DNA of 64,000 bases from an uncultured Verrucomicrobiales bacterium. Lineage in GTDB: Bacteria; Verrucomicrobiota; Verrucomicrobiia; Verrucomicrobiales; Akkermansiaceae. Positions 20,597 through 30,341 of the stretch are shown in pieces. The stretch lies in the NCBI GenBank assembly GCA_937944055.1, contig CALDZJ010000013.1, positions 39,513-103,512 on the forward strand, read 5' to 3'. A program made the position numbers and the translations under genes. The notes beneath the pieces are model-generated. The model saw only the letters and a program-made list of their open reading frames with translations. It made no database searches and was not told where the DNA came from. Each line of letters starts with the position of its first letter. The first letter of the stretch is position 1.

Positions 20597-21511
20597 TTAA
20601 AGCTCTAAAAACTCTAATGAAATGTCCAAAGCGACCGCCGAATGCGTCAGCGCACCCACTGAGATGAAGTCCACCCCCGTCTTCGCAATCTCCGCCACCG
20701 TGCTCAAATTCACCCCGCCACTCGCTTCTAACATCGGCCCATTTTCACCGCGTTCACCCCTCATCGCCACCGCCTCACGCAGAGCTGCATTGTCCATATT
20801 ATCCAGCAAAATATAGTCCACCCCCTCCAACTTTAAAAAGGCCTCAACCTGATCAAGCCGATCCGCCTCCAGCTCAATCTCTACACCCGGCTGCTCCCGG
20901 CGCAAACGCTCGATCGCCTCCCTTAAAGCCTCGATCCCTCCTTCCGCAACCAGATGATTATCTTTCACCATCGCCCGATCATAGAGCCCCATCCGGTGAT
21001 TCGTCCCCCCGCCTGCCAGCACAGCCCCTTTTTCTAAAGCTCGCCAACCCGGAGTCGTCTTCCGCGGATCTAAAATCCGCGCCCCAGTCCCCTCCACCAA
21101 GTTCACAAACTCCCGCGTCTTGGTGGCGATCCCAGAAAGCCGCTGCATGAAATTTAAAGCCACCCGCTCCGCCGTCAGAAGGGAACGCGCCTTACCGCGC
21201 AACTCCATCACATAAGTCCGCTTCCTCACTTCCGTCCCACTCTCATGCAGCACCTCCACACGCGTCTCCCCATCCACTCGCCGGAAGACCTCTTCCGCGA
21301 TCTCCACTCCCGCGACGACCCCATCCGCCTTTACGATCACCTTACCCACAGCCTCACGATCCTCCGGCACAAAGTAATTTGAAGTCACATCACCCGGGCC
21401 GATGTCCTCGGCTAACGCTAAATCGATCAAAGTAGAAGTCGTCTCGTTCACCCCAGAAAGATAGAGCCCCCCAGCCCCAGAGGCGAGGAGCTTTTCCACA
21501 AGTAGCCCCAT
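20597..21511 (-). CDS. nadC: Nicotinate-nucleotide pyrophosphorylase (carboxylating)
   Basis: ALAEDIGPGDVTSNYFVP, ERVALNFMQRLSGIATKT, ILDPRKTTPGWRALEK, GGTNHRMGLYD; native start probably slightly internal. Confidence 0.95.
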   Translation of the reverse strand: MGLLVEKLLASGAGGLYLSGVNETTSTLIDLALAEDIGPGDVTSNYFVPEDREAVGKVIVKADGVVAGVEIAEEVFRRVDGETRVEVLHESGTEVRKRTYVMELRGKARSLLTAERVALNFMQRLSGIATKTREFVNLVEGTGARILDPRKTTPGWRALEKGAVLAGGGTNHRMGLYDRAMVKDNHLVAEGGIEALREAIERLRREQPGVEIELEADRLDQVEAFLKLEGVDYILLDNMDNAALREAVAMRGERGENGPMLEASGGVNLSTVAEIAKTGVDFISVGALTHSAVALDISLEFLEL

Positions 21512-21577
21512 TCGTAATCATTCATTTCCCGGCTGGCATCCTCCCTCATTCGAGGCAGAATACCCCCACCCAAGCCC

Positions 21578-22993
21578 ATGTCTCTCCCCTCGTCAAAGCA
21601 CACCCTCCTTCTCTGGCTCAGACACCTGCTCGGACTAAACCTCCTCCTCACCCTCCCCTCCTGCCTCTCCATCGCAGGCCCCCCTCAAGCCGCCGCCACC
21701 GCCACCATCAGCGGACCGGAAGCCTTCGCCACCGCACGCTCCGGACAGCATCAAAAGATCTCCACCGGCTGGCTGCGCGAATTCCGAGACCCCCGTATGA
21801 GTAAACTTGTCAACGAGGCCCTCCTCCACAACCAAAGCCTCAAGGCAGCCGCCCACCGTCTCCGCGCCGCCAAGCAAGGCACCATTATCGGGCGCGCCGC
21901 CCGCCTTCCCTCCCTCACCGCCTCCACCAGCTACCGCGAAACAGATGGCCGTAATACCCCCTCCAGCGAGAACTACTCCATTTCCTTAAACGCCTCATGG
22001 GAAGCTGATCTCTGGGGCCGCTTGCGCAATCTCGACCTCTCCTCACAGGGCGACTACGCCGCCTCGGTAGCTGACTTCCGTGCCGCCCGCCTCTCCCTCG
22101 CCGCCAATACTGCCCAAGCATGGTGCAACCTCATCACCGCAGAACAACAACTCGCCCTCGCTCAAAAAACCGTCGACTCCTATCAACAAGCCCTCCCCGT
22201 CGTCGAGCGCCGATACCGGGCCAATACTCTCCGCGCCGTTGACGTGCAATTCGCCCGCAACAACGTCGCCTCTGCCGAGCGCTCCCTCCGCGGCCGCCAA
22301 CTCGATCGTGACAATGCCGCACGCAATCTCGAAATCTTCCTCGGCCGCTACCCCTCAGCCTCCGTCGCCTCCTCCCTAGACCTCCCCCACCTCGCCGAAA
22401 AAATCCCCGTAGGCCTCCCAGCGCAACTCATCGAGCGCCGTCCAGACCTCGTCGCCGCCCGCGCCGCCCTCTTCGCCTCCGCACAAAATGCCGAAGCCGC
22501 GCGCAAGAGCCTCCTCCCCTCACTCCAACTCACCGGCAGCGCCTCCAACAACACCGACACCTTCCGCCGCATTCTAGATCCCAACTTCCTCATCTACTCC
22601 GTCGCCGCCTCCCTCGCCCAAACCATCTATCAAGGCGGCACTCTCAACGCCCGCACCCAAGCCTCCCTTGATCAAAACCGCGCCCTCATCCAAGACTACG
22701 CTAGCACCGCCCTCGCCGCCTTCCGAGAAGTCGAAGCAGCCCTCGCCGCAGACCGCTCCCTCCGTGAACAACAAGTCTTCCTCGAAAAAGAAGCAAAACA
22801 GACAAAACTCGCCGAAAAACGCGCCCTCTCAGACATCACTCTCGGCATCGATGGCGCCTCCTTTCTCGAGTACCTCGAAGCCCAGCGCCGCTCAGAAAAT
22901 GCCGGCATCTCACTCATTCAGCTCAAAAACCTCCGCCTCCAAAACCGCATCGACCTCCACCTCGCCCTCGGCGGAGACTACACCACAAAATAA
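21578..22993 (+). CDS. Outer membrane efflux protein (TolC/NodT family)
   Basis: FRDPRMSKLVNEALLHNQSLKAAAHRLRAAK, LIERRPDLVAARAALFAS, YQGGTLNARTQAS. Confidence 0.9.
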   Translation: MSLPSSKHTLLLWLRHLLGLNLLLTLPSCLSIAGPPQAAATATISGPEAFATARSGQHQKISTGWLREFRDPRMSKLVNEALLHNQSLKAAAHRLRAAKQGTIIGRAARLPSLTASTSYRETDGRNTPSSENYSISLNASWEADLWGRLRNLDLSSQGDYAASVADFRAARLSLAANTAQAWCNLITAEQQLALAQKTVDSYQQALPVVERRYRANTLRAVDVQFARNNVASAERSLRGRQLDRDNAARNLEIFLGRYPSASVASSLDLPHLAEKIPVGLPAQLIERRPDLVAARAALFASAQNAEAARKSLLPSLQLTGSASNNTDTFRRILDPNFLIYSVAASLAQTIYQGGTLNARTQASLDQNRALIQDYASTALAAFREVEAALAADRSLREQQVFLEKEAKQTKLAEKRALSDITLGIDGASFLEYLEAQRRSENAGISLIQLKNLRLQNRIDLHLALGGDYTTK

Positions 22994-23024
22994 AAAAACA
23001 GGGCTTGACGAAAACCACCCTGTT

Positions 23025-23043
23025 AACGCAAATTAATTGCGTT
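23025..23043. promoter_or_regulatory. Perfect 7-bp inverted repeat AACGCAA-N5-TTGCGTT directly upstream of the porin start; possible operator
   Basis: Arms at 23025-23031 and 23037-23043; ATG at 23045; TTGACG at 23005-23010. Confidence 0.55.
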
Positions 23044-23044
23044 T

Positions 23045-24184
23045 ATGAAAACACTCACACTCTTAGCACTCAGCTCCAGCATCGCACTTGCTGACATCGA
23101 GATCTATCCCACCCTCCATTTTAACGGAGTCGTCGGAGACACCTCAGCAGACTCCTTTGAGGACGTCGGCGGTCACGGACACGACCCTAATAATGAAGTC
23201 GCCCTACAAGCCCTCGACGTCGGCCTGAACATCCGCATCGACGACTGGTTCTCCGCCTTCGTAAACGGCATCATCTTCACCGACTCAGAACACGAGCTCG
23301 ACATCGAGCTCGAAGAAGCCTTTGCCAAATTCAGCTCCATCCCAGGCGGCTTCGAGATTCGTGGCGGTCGCTTCCTAAACCGCATCGGCCTCCAAAATCA
23401 CCTCCACCTTCACAGCTGGGATTTTGTAAACTCTAACCTCTCCACCTCCCAGCTCCTCGGAGAAGAAGGCCTCTTCACTGACGGCGTCGAAGTCACCTGG
23501 CAACGGGAATTTAACAAATCCTTCCTCGCCCTCACCGCAAGCTACGGCACCGTCCCCGAGCACGAAGAAGAAGAGGAAGAAGAAGGCGAAGAACACGCCA
23601 GCGCAGAAGAAGCCTTCTTTAACGATGAAATCTTCACCGCCCGCGCCCTCTTCGGCTATAACCACTCAGACTTCCACCAACACCGCCTCGGCCTAAACGG
23701 CGCATGGGGAGATAATGGCTACGGACGCAGCACCCGCCTTCACTCCATCGACTACACCTACACCTGGCGTGAAAATGGCCTCAATCCCGGCGGCCGCTCC
23801 TTCAGCATCGGCGCCGAGTACTACCACCGCGATGTCTCATGGACCCACCCTGAAAACGCCAACAACCAAGGGACCACCTCCCAAAACGCCTTCATGGCCT
23901 TCGTGAACTATCGCTTCGCTGACGAGTGGATCGCCGCCCTCCGCTATGAGCACCTCCAAGGCCGGAACGCCGGCCCAGAGCTCGATGACGGAATCATCGA
24001 ATACGCCTTCGCACCATCCGAGCGCGACCGCTTCTCCGTCGCCCTCACCCGCGAGTTTGAGTACAAAGACACCCTCTCACTCATCCGCCTCCAATACTCT
24101 CATGACCAAACCGAAGAAGGAGACGAGGACTCCGTCTTCCTCCAATTCGGCTTCAACTACGGCCGAGAAGATGAGGTCCGCTAA
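23045..24184 (+). CDS. Outer-membrane beta-barrel/porin-like protein with Glu-rich insert
   Basis: Signal peptide; alternating beta-strand pattern; HEEEEEEEGEEHASAEEAF insert; ends in an aromatic beta-strand (VFLQFGFNYG). Confidence 0.75.
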   Translation: MKTLTLLALSSSIALADIEIYPTLHFNGVVGDTSADSFEDVGGHGHDPNNEVALQALDVGLNIRIDDWFSAFVNGIIFTDSEHELDIELEEAFAKFSSIPGGFEIRGGRFLNRIGLQNHLHLHSWDFVNSNLSTSQLLGEEGLFTDGVEVTWQREFNKSFLALTASYGTVPEHEEEEEEEGEEHASAEEAFFNDEIFTARALFGYNHSDFHQHRLGLNGAWGDNGYGRSTRLHSIDYTYTWRENGLNPGGRSFSIGAEYYHRDVSWTHPENANNQGTTSQNAFMAFVNYRFADEWIAALRYEHLQGRNAGPELDDGIIEYAFAPSERDRFSVALTREFEYKDTLSLIRLQYSHDQTEEGDEDSVFLQFGFNYGREDEVR

Positions 24185-24289
24185 CAAGCTCCTCCTCCAA
24201 GCCTAGATAAAAAAAGCCGCAGCCTCTCAAAACCACTCGTAGAGACACGCTCGCTTTTTTCAAAATTAGAGCCATAATTCTCCCGAACT

Positions 24290-25507
24290 ATGGCTCAATT
24301 TTTTCGCCTCATCCTCCCCGTCATCATCCTCGGTGTCGGCTATTTGGGATATCAGAAGCTCGCGAAAAAAGAAGAAAAGAGCATCCCCACCCGCCCTCCG
24401 AGACCACCCATCGAGGCCCAAGTCATCACCCTTAAACGCTCAGACTACCAAGTCACCCTAGAGTCTCAGGGCCTCGTCCAGCCCCACAACCAAACCTCCC
24501 TCACCCCACAAGTCAGCGGCCGCATCATCCACATCTCACCAAAGTTCGAGAGCGGCTCCTTCTTCGAGAAAAATGACATCCTCCTAGAAATTGATCCCAG
24601 CGACTTCAAAGCCGCTCACATCACCGCAGAAGCTCGCGTCGCCCGCTCAGAAGCCGCCCTCGCCCAAGAAGAAGCCCGCTCAGAACAAGCCCTCCTCGAC
24701 TGGAATGACCTCGGCTACACCACCCCACCCACCGACCTCGTCCTCCGCAAACCCCAGCTCAAAGAAGCAAAAGCCAACGTCAAAGCCTCCCAAGCCGAGC
24801 TCGCAGAAGCCGCGCGCAACCTCGAACGCACCAAAATCCTCGCCCCCTACGCCGGCCGCGTCAGCGAGCGCCTCGTCGGACTCGGCCAATCCATCACTCC
24901 CGGCACCAGCTTAGGCAGCATCTTCTCCACCGACTTCGCCGAAATCCGCCTCTCACTCTCAGCGCGCGAGCTCGCCCACGTAAAACTCCCCAACAACCCC
25001 GATGATGCCCCCGTCCCCGTCACCCTCCACGATGCTCTCACCGAAAACTCCCCCAAATCTTGGCAAGGCGCCATCGTCCGCACCGAAGGCAGCCTTGATG
25101 AAAAATCACGAAAACTCTTCATCATCGCCCGGGTCGATGACCCCTTCGGCCTAAAATCAAAATCCCAGCCCCCCCTCCGCATCGGCCAGCCCGTCCGCGC
25201 CATCCTAAAAGGAGGCCTCATCCCCCAAGTCTTCATCCTCCCCCGCCAAGCCCTCCACCGCCCTGAGCAAATCCTCCTCATCAACCCCGCAGACTCCACC
25301 CTAAAGCGGCAAGACATCTCCCCCATTTGGAGTGATCGAGAAAACCTCATCATCTCTGATCACCTCATCGAAGGCTGGCACCTCATCACCAACCGCATCT
25401 CCACCTCCGCCAACGGAGCCAAAATTAAAATCATCACCCCAGAACCTGACCAAGCCAACGCCGCCTCGAAAAACAACGAGACCCCACCACAGAAGCCACA
25501 AGCTTAA
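24290..25507 (+). CDS. Efflux RND transporter periplasmic adaptor (MFP/HlyD-like)
   Basis: VQPHNQTSLTPQVSGRIIHISPKFESGSFFEKNDILLEIDPSDF lipoyl-type domain; ILAPYAGRVSERLVGLGQSITPGTSLGSIF. Confidence 0.9.
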   Translation: MAQFFRLILPVIILGVGYLGYQKLAKKEEKSIPTRPPRPPIEAQVITLKRSDYQVTLESQGLVQPHNQTSLTPQVSGRIIHISPKFESGSFFEKNDILLEIDPSDFKAAHITAEARVARSEAALAQEEARSEQALLDWNDLGYTTPPTDLVLRKPQLKEAKANVKASQAELAEAARNLERTKILAPYAGRVSERLVGLGQSITPGTSLGSIFSTDFAEIRLSLSARELAHVKLPNNPDDAPVPVTLHDALTENSPKSWQGAIVRTEGSLDEKSRKLFIIARVDDPFGLKSKSQPPLRIGQPVRAILKGGLIPQVFILPRQALHRPEQILLINPADSTLKRQDISPIWSDRENLIISDHLIEGWHLITNRISTSANGAKIKIITPEPDQANAASKNNETPPQKPQA

Positions 25508-25575
25508 TTCACTCTTCTCCCATTCGCTCAGCCTTCCACCTTGCCTCATCCACCCCTTCCCGTAATCCTATCGCC

Positions 25576-27279
25576 ATGCCCACCGCTGACTCTGACCAAA
25601 CCCTCATCGACCAATGGAAAAATGAGCCCGCTCCACTCCTCCCCCTCCTTCACGCCTTCCATGATCGCGATGGCTACCTCTCAGACAGCGCCCTCCGCTC
25701 CGTCGCCGATGGCCTAAAAACCCCCCTCGCTGACCTTTACGGCACCGTCACCTTCTACCACCACTTCTCCCGCACCCCAGGCGGACTAGAAGCACCCCGC
25801 GTCTGCACCGGCAACATCTGCTGCCTTCGTGGCGGAAACGAAATTCTCGAAACCCTAAAAGCCCAAGGCCAAGCCGCCACCGAGATGCCCTGCTCCGGTC
25901 GTTGCGATGTCCCCATCCCCGTCCTCACCGGCCACACCACCCTCGCTGGCGAAACCGCCGCCGACCTCAAGCACCTTCCCTCTCCCCTCCCCGCCATCAA
26001 CCCCGGCGACATCGAAGAAGCCCTCTTCTCAAACCTCCGCAAAAAAGGCCACAACACTCTCAGCGGTTACCAAGCCCACGGCGGCTTCTCCGCACTCAAA
26101 TCAGTCCTCTCCGGCCAGCCCCAAGATGTCATCGACACCATCACCGCCTCAAAACTCGCAGGCCGTGGCGGAGCCGGCTTCCCCACCGGACTCAAATGGC
26201 AAGCCGTCGCCGACTGCGATCGCCACCCAAAATCCATCGTCTGCAATGCCGACGAAGGCGAGCCCGGCTGCTTTAAAGACCGCACCCTCATGGATTACGA
26301 TCCATACGCCCTCATCGAAGGCATGATCATCGCCGCCTTCGCCACCGGCGCACCTCGCGGCTTCATCTACCTTCGCTACGAATACCCCGAGACAAACGCC
26401 CTCCTCGAGCAATGCCTCGCCGAAGCTCGCGAAGCCGGACTCCTCGGAAACAACATCCTAAACTCAGGCTTCGAATTCCACCTCTACGTCCGCCGCGGTG
26501 CCGGAGCCTACATCTGCGGAGAAGAAGGCTCCCTCCTCAACTCCCTCGAAGGAAAACACCCCTTCCCTCGTAACAAGCCCCCCTTCCCCGTCACCCACGG
26601 ATTCGAAGACAAGCCCACCGCCGTCAACAACGTCGAGACCCTCTGCGCCGTCCCCCACATCATCACCAAAGGCCCCGAATGGTATCACTCCCTCGGCCTC
26701 GGCGAAAACATCGGCACCAAACTCATCTCCCTCTCCGGCGACATCACCCGCCCCGGCAACTACGAGGTCCCATTCGGCCTCCCGCTCAAAACTCTCCTCT
26801 ACGACTGGGCTGGCGGCCCCCTCTCCGGACGCAGCATCCAAGCCGTCACCATGGCTGGCCTCTCCGGCGGCTTCCTCGGCCACCAAATCCTCGATGAACT
26901 CACCCTCGATGACCCCTGCATCCGCTCCCACGGCTCCTTCCTCGGCGCCGGAGGCATCATGGTCTTTGACGACTCCCGCGACATGGTCAAAGCCGCGCGC
27001 GATGCCATGGCCTTCTTCGCTCACGAATCCTGCGGCAAATGCTTCCCCTGCCGCATCGGCACCCAACGCCTCACCGAACGCCTAAACGGCGATGCTAAAA
27101 ACCTCTCCACCGAAGCCTGGACCGAAGAAGTGAATGACATCAATGAAGCCATGAAAGCCACCTCCGCCTGCGGACTCGGCATGGCCGCCCCCCACGTCAC
27201 CGAATCACTCATGAAATACTTCCCCGAGCAAATCTCCGCCGCCACCGGCACCGCCACCCCCACCAGCAGCGAGCACTAA
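25576..27279 (+). CDS. NuoE-NuoF fusion (NAD-linked 24 kDa + 51 kDa-type subunit)
   Basis: NuoE-type ligands C-x4-C (CTGNIC) and C-x3-C (CSGRC); NuoF FMN/NAD regions GRGGAGFPTGLKW, NADEGEPGCFKDR, GAGAYICGEEGSLLNSLEG; 4Fe-4S ESCGKCFPCRIGT. Confidence 0.92.
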   Translation: MPTADSDQTLIDQWKNEPAPLLPLLHAFHDRDGYLSDSALRSVADGLKTPLADLYGTVTFYHHFSRTPGGLEAPRVCTGNICCLRGGNEILETLKAQGQAATEMPCSGRCDVPIPVLTGHTTLAGETAADLKHLPSPLPAINPGDIEEALFSNLRKKGHNTLSGYQAHGGFSALKSVLSGQPQDVIDTITASKLAGRGGAGFPTGLKWQAVADCDRHPKSIVCNADEGEPGCFKDRTLMDYDPYALIEGMIIAAFATGAPRGFIYLRYEYPETNALLEQCLAEAREAGLLGNNILNSGFEFHLYVRRGAGAYICGEEGSLLNSLEGKHPFPRNKPPFPVTHGFEDKPTAVNNVETLCAVPHIITKGPEWYHSLGLGENIGTKLISLSGDITRPGNYEVPFGLPLKTLLYDWAGGPLSGRSIQAVTMAGLSGGFLGHQILDELTLDDPCIRSHGSFLGAGGIMVFDDSRDMVKAARDAMAFFAHESCGKCFPCRIGTQRLTERLNGDAKNLSTEAWTEEVNDINEAMKATSACGLGMAAPHVTESLMKYFPEQISAATGTATPTSSEH

Positions 27280-28616
27280 CGCCTCTTCGGCAGATCGAAA
27301 AGCTTCTGCACCTCATCCAAATATTGGTGAAGCGGATCTCCCTTCAGTAGATCCCCCTTCCCCCCTTCGCCTCTCCGCAAATTACCCCTCAAGCGTAAAA
27401 AATCCTCAAACTCACCACTCTCCTTCTTCACCGTCGAGAGATGATACCAGTCCATCAGATCCAGCAACTGATCATACCGCTTCCCCTCAGCCTCCCGAAA
27501 AATCCGCAAATTCCCCAAAACCACCTCCGGCTCCTTAGCCTCCCCCGTCGCAAGATCCGAGAGCAGCTGCAAATAGCCCCCAATCACCGGGCGATAGGTC
27601 GGAAAACAGCGAAAGCTCAAATGCGCGAGAAGATCCGCCGCCGGCCTCACCGCCTCCAGCCTCTCCTCCCGCGTCTCCAAAGCCGCCACCTGCCTCCAAG
27701 CATCAATCCCCACCCGGAAGGGCCTCCCCTCCACATCCGTAAGATGCAGCTCTAAGCTACTCACCAACTGCGCCTCCGTCTCCGGAACCGTCATCGCCTC
27801 CGTCAACTTACGCTCAGACATCGCCGCCACCTGCAACATCCACCAACGCTCCAACCCTCGCGCCCCTAAATTCACCTGCGGGAAATAACTCCGCACCAAA
27901 CTCAGCTGCTCCCCCTCATGAACCGCCACCTTCCCTAAAAAATTCTTCATACTCACCTTCCCCTGAGGTTGCGCCAACAAAGCCATCACCAAGGCCCCAG
28001 AAGAAGCCCGGAATAACTCCCGGCTCAGCACATCCAGCTCCCCCACCTGCCTCCGGTCCGTCAACTTCTCCACCTCCACCCAGCCCCCACTATCCACCAG
28101 CGAGGCATACATCCTGCGGTCACCCTTATTCCGACTCCACAAAATCGCCTCAGAGACCCCATCTAAAAGCCACGGACGGATCTCCACCCGCTGCACCACC
28201 TGCTCAGCCGGCAAAGAACGTAAACTCCGCTCCATCAAAAGCATCTCCAACAACACCCGGTCCAGCCGCCCCTGATCCAGAGAATTCCCCCTCCCCAAAC
28301 GCAGATCCACCTGCAACTGATACTTTTGCTCCGCCTCCTCCGTCTGTAAAAACTCCCGCGCAATTTGAAACCCCTTCCCCTCCTGCGCCGCATAAAGTCG
28401 TATATTAATCGGGATCGGCCTCCCCTCCAGCACTCCCACCAAAGCATCCAGATCCCGGATCAAAATCTCCGCATCCTGCACCATCGCCACCCGCAAAGCC
28501 GCATTCCCCCCATAAACCGTCAAGCGCCCACCCACACTGCTCGTCTTATCGAGCTGCCCGAAAAGCACCCCCGGAAGCAAAAAAGCCAAAATCAAAAACA
28601 CCCTCATCGAGCCCAA
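27276..28616 (-). CDS. Secreted hypothetical protein
   Basis: 446-aa ORF with N-terminal signal peptide (MRVFLILAFLLPGVLFG). Confidence 0.7.
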   Translation of the reverse strand: MGSMRVFLILAFLLPGVLFGQLDKTSSVGGRLTVYGGNAALRVAMVQDAEILIRDLDALVGVLEGRPIPINIRLYAAQEGKGFQIAREFLQTEEAEQKYQLQVDLRLGRGNSLDQGRLDRVLLEMLLMERSLRSLPAEQVVQRVEIRPWLLDGVSEAILWSRNKGDRRMYASLVDSGGWVEVEKLTDRRQVGELDVLSRELFRASSGALVMALLAQPQGKVSMKNFLGKVAVHEGEQLSLVRSYFPQVNLGARGLERWWMLQVAAMSERKLTEAMTVPETEAQLVSSLELHLTDVEGRPFRVGIDAWRQVAALETREERLEAVRPAADLLAHLSFRCFPTYRPVIGGYLQLLSDLATGEAKEPEVVLGNLRIFREAEGKRYDQLLDLMDWYHLSTVKKESGEFEDFLRLRGNLRRGEGGKGDLLKGDPLHQYLDEVQKLFDLPKRR

Positions 28617-28703
28617 ATCATCCCCCGCCCACCCAGCTAGGACAAGAGTCGAATTGAGCGCTTTCTTTTTTGCCCGCTTCGCGTATCTGATAAAGCATCG
28701 CCT

Positions 28704-29495
28704 ATGAACAAGCTGGATGAAATCATCGCCTATAAAAAAGCCGAAATTGAGCCCCTCATTCCTCTCACCAAAAAACTCCGTGCCTCCGCCCTCATGCGCA
28801 ACGACTTCGCCGGCTTCCGTAGCGCTCTCGACCTAGGCCCAGACCGCCTCAGCGTCATCGCTGAAGTGAAAAAAGCCTCCCCCTCCGCCGGCATCATCGA
28901 CCCCAACTTCGACCCCGTCCGCCAAGCCAAGCGCTACATCGCAGGCGGAGCCTCCTGCATGTCCATCCTCACCGATGAGAAATACTTCCAAGGCCACCTC
29001 TCTTACCTCATGGAGATTTCCAAAATCTCCCCCATCCCTCTCCTCCGTAAAGACTTCACCGTTCACGAATCCCAAATCTACGAAGCCAGCGTCTCCGGAG
29101 CTGACGCCATCCTCCTCATCGTCGCCGCCCTCGATGACGAGCAACTTCGCAAGCTCTACGACACCGCCCAAGAAGTGCAGCTCGATGTCCTCGTCGAAGT
29201 CCACGACCTCCCCGAAATGGAACGCGCCCTCGACCTCGGCGCAGACCTCATCGGCATCAATAACCGTAACCTCAAAACCATGACCACCGACCTCATCGCG
29301 ACCGAGCAACTCGCAGAAGAAGTCCCTGACAACGTCATCCTCGTCTCCGAGTCCGGCCTCAAAGCCCCCACCGACGCCCAACGCGCCCTCGATGCCGGAG
29401 CCAGCTCCATCCTCATCGGCGAGACCCTCATGCGCCATCAAGACCCCACCCGCGCCGTGGAAGAATACCTCGCCCTCCGAGCTAGCGAGGAGTAA
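28704..29495 (+). CDS. trpC: Indole-3-glycerol-phosphate synthase
   Basis: VIAEVKKASPSAGIIDPNFDPV, FQGHLSYLMEI, PLLRKDFTVHESQIYEA, IGINNRNLKT, VSESGL. Confidence 0.96.
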   Translation: MNKLDEIIAYKKAEIEPLIPLTKKLRASALMRNDFAGFRSALDLGPDRLSVIAEVKKASPSAGIIDPNFDPVRQAKRYIAGGASCMSILTDEKYFQGHLSYLMEISKISPIPLLRKDFTVHESQIYEASVSGADAILLIVAALDDEQLRKLYDTAQEVQLDVLVEVHDLPEMERALDLGADLIGINNRNLKTMTTDLIATEQLAEEVPDNVILVSESGLKAPTDAQRALDAGASSILIGETLMRHQDPTRAVEEYLALRASEE

Positions 29496-29526
29496 CAAGC
29501 GAACGAGGCCGTCGAAGACTCAAGAA

Positions 29527-29553
29527 GATGGAGAAGATGGAGAAGATGGAGAA
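29527..29553. repeat. 3 x 9-bp tandem repeat GATGGAGAA downstream of trpC
   Basis: Exact copies at 29527-29535, 29536-29544 and 29545-29553. Confidence 0.95.
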
Positions 29554-29579
29554 GCACTCTTTAAAAAGACACTCCCCGT

Positions 29580-30341
29580 TCAGGGAGGCGAGAGGAGCAG
29601 GCTACGAAGGTGCGCGGGAAAGGAGTGATGTTTTTCTGGGAGGGCTTTTTGCCATGTGTCGAGATACTCACTGAGGCTTTGCCCTTTTTGGCGAGGGAGG
29701 TGAGCGAGGCTGGCCCAGTGCTGTGGATGGGCCTCGAGGTAAGGCAGGATAAGCTTCGCGAGAGCCCCGTTGAGTCCGCGTTTTTTAGAATTCCTCCGGA
29801 GAGTTTGGCGGTGTTTTTGATAAAAGTCTGAGGCGCTCTCCCGGCTAAGGTTCCGACGAGTTCCTAGAACTTTATCGGCGTAACTGGCGAGATGAAGGCG
29901 ATATTTTTTAAGGCTTAGACTCGGGGCTTCTTGCCCCCACCGGCGGCTGAGTTCCCGAAGGGCATAGAGAGAAGCGGCTTCGCAGAGGGTCTCTTCAAGC
30001 CACTTGTTCTCGTGCTCAGCAGGCTGGAACTTGGCCCGGACATGAGCGAGCTCATGCGCGAATTGATAGATAAACTGAGCATGGTAACGCTCCTTACTAC
30101 TGAGGCGAATCGCAATCTCACCGCGCGGCGTGCGCTCGAAAAGGCTGATGGGTCCCTCAGGATGATAGGAGATAAAAAGCGGTGGGGATTTTTCACCTTC
30201 CAGCACAGGGAAGAGATCCAAGGTGGCCTCTAGCAGAGGGCGGATTTCACTCTCGGCCATCCCGAACCTTCGGGAATCGATCCGGATTTGGGCCAGGGAA
30301 AATGAGGGAATGAGACTGATAATGAAGAGGAGGATCTTCAT
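29580..30341 (-). CDS. Secreted protein with gluzincin-like HExxH motif, hypothetical
   Basis: Signal peptide; FAHELAHVRAKFQPAEHENKWLEETLCEAASLYALREL (HELAH...E). Confidence 0.7.
   Translation of the reverse strand: MKILLFIISLIPSFSLAQIRIDSRRFGMAESEIRPLLEATLDLFPVLEGEKSPPLFISYHPEGPISLFERTPRGEIAIRLSSKERYHAQFIYQFAHELAHVRAKFQPAEHENKWLEETLCEAASLYALRELSRRWGQEAPSLSLKKYRLHLASYADKVLGTRRNLSRESASDFYQKHRQTLRRNSKKRGLNGALAKLILPYLEAHPQHWASLAHLPRQKGQSLSEYLDTWQKALPEKHHSFPAHLRSLLLSPP

Noticed and set aside
26464-27066. 200-aa minus-strand ORF opposite the NuoE-NuoF fusion
   Set aside because: Gly/Ala/Asp/Val-biased shadow translation with no start context or domain.
28833-29498. 221-aa minus-strand ORF opposite trpC
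   Set aside because: Antisense to a confident trpC; low-complexity acidic sequence.
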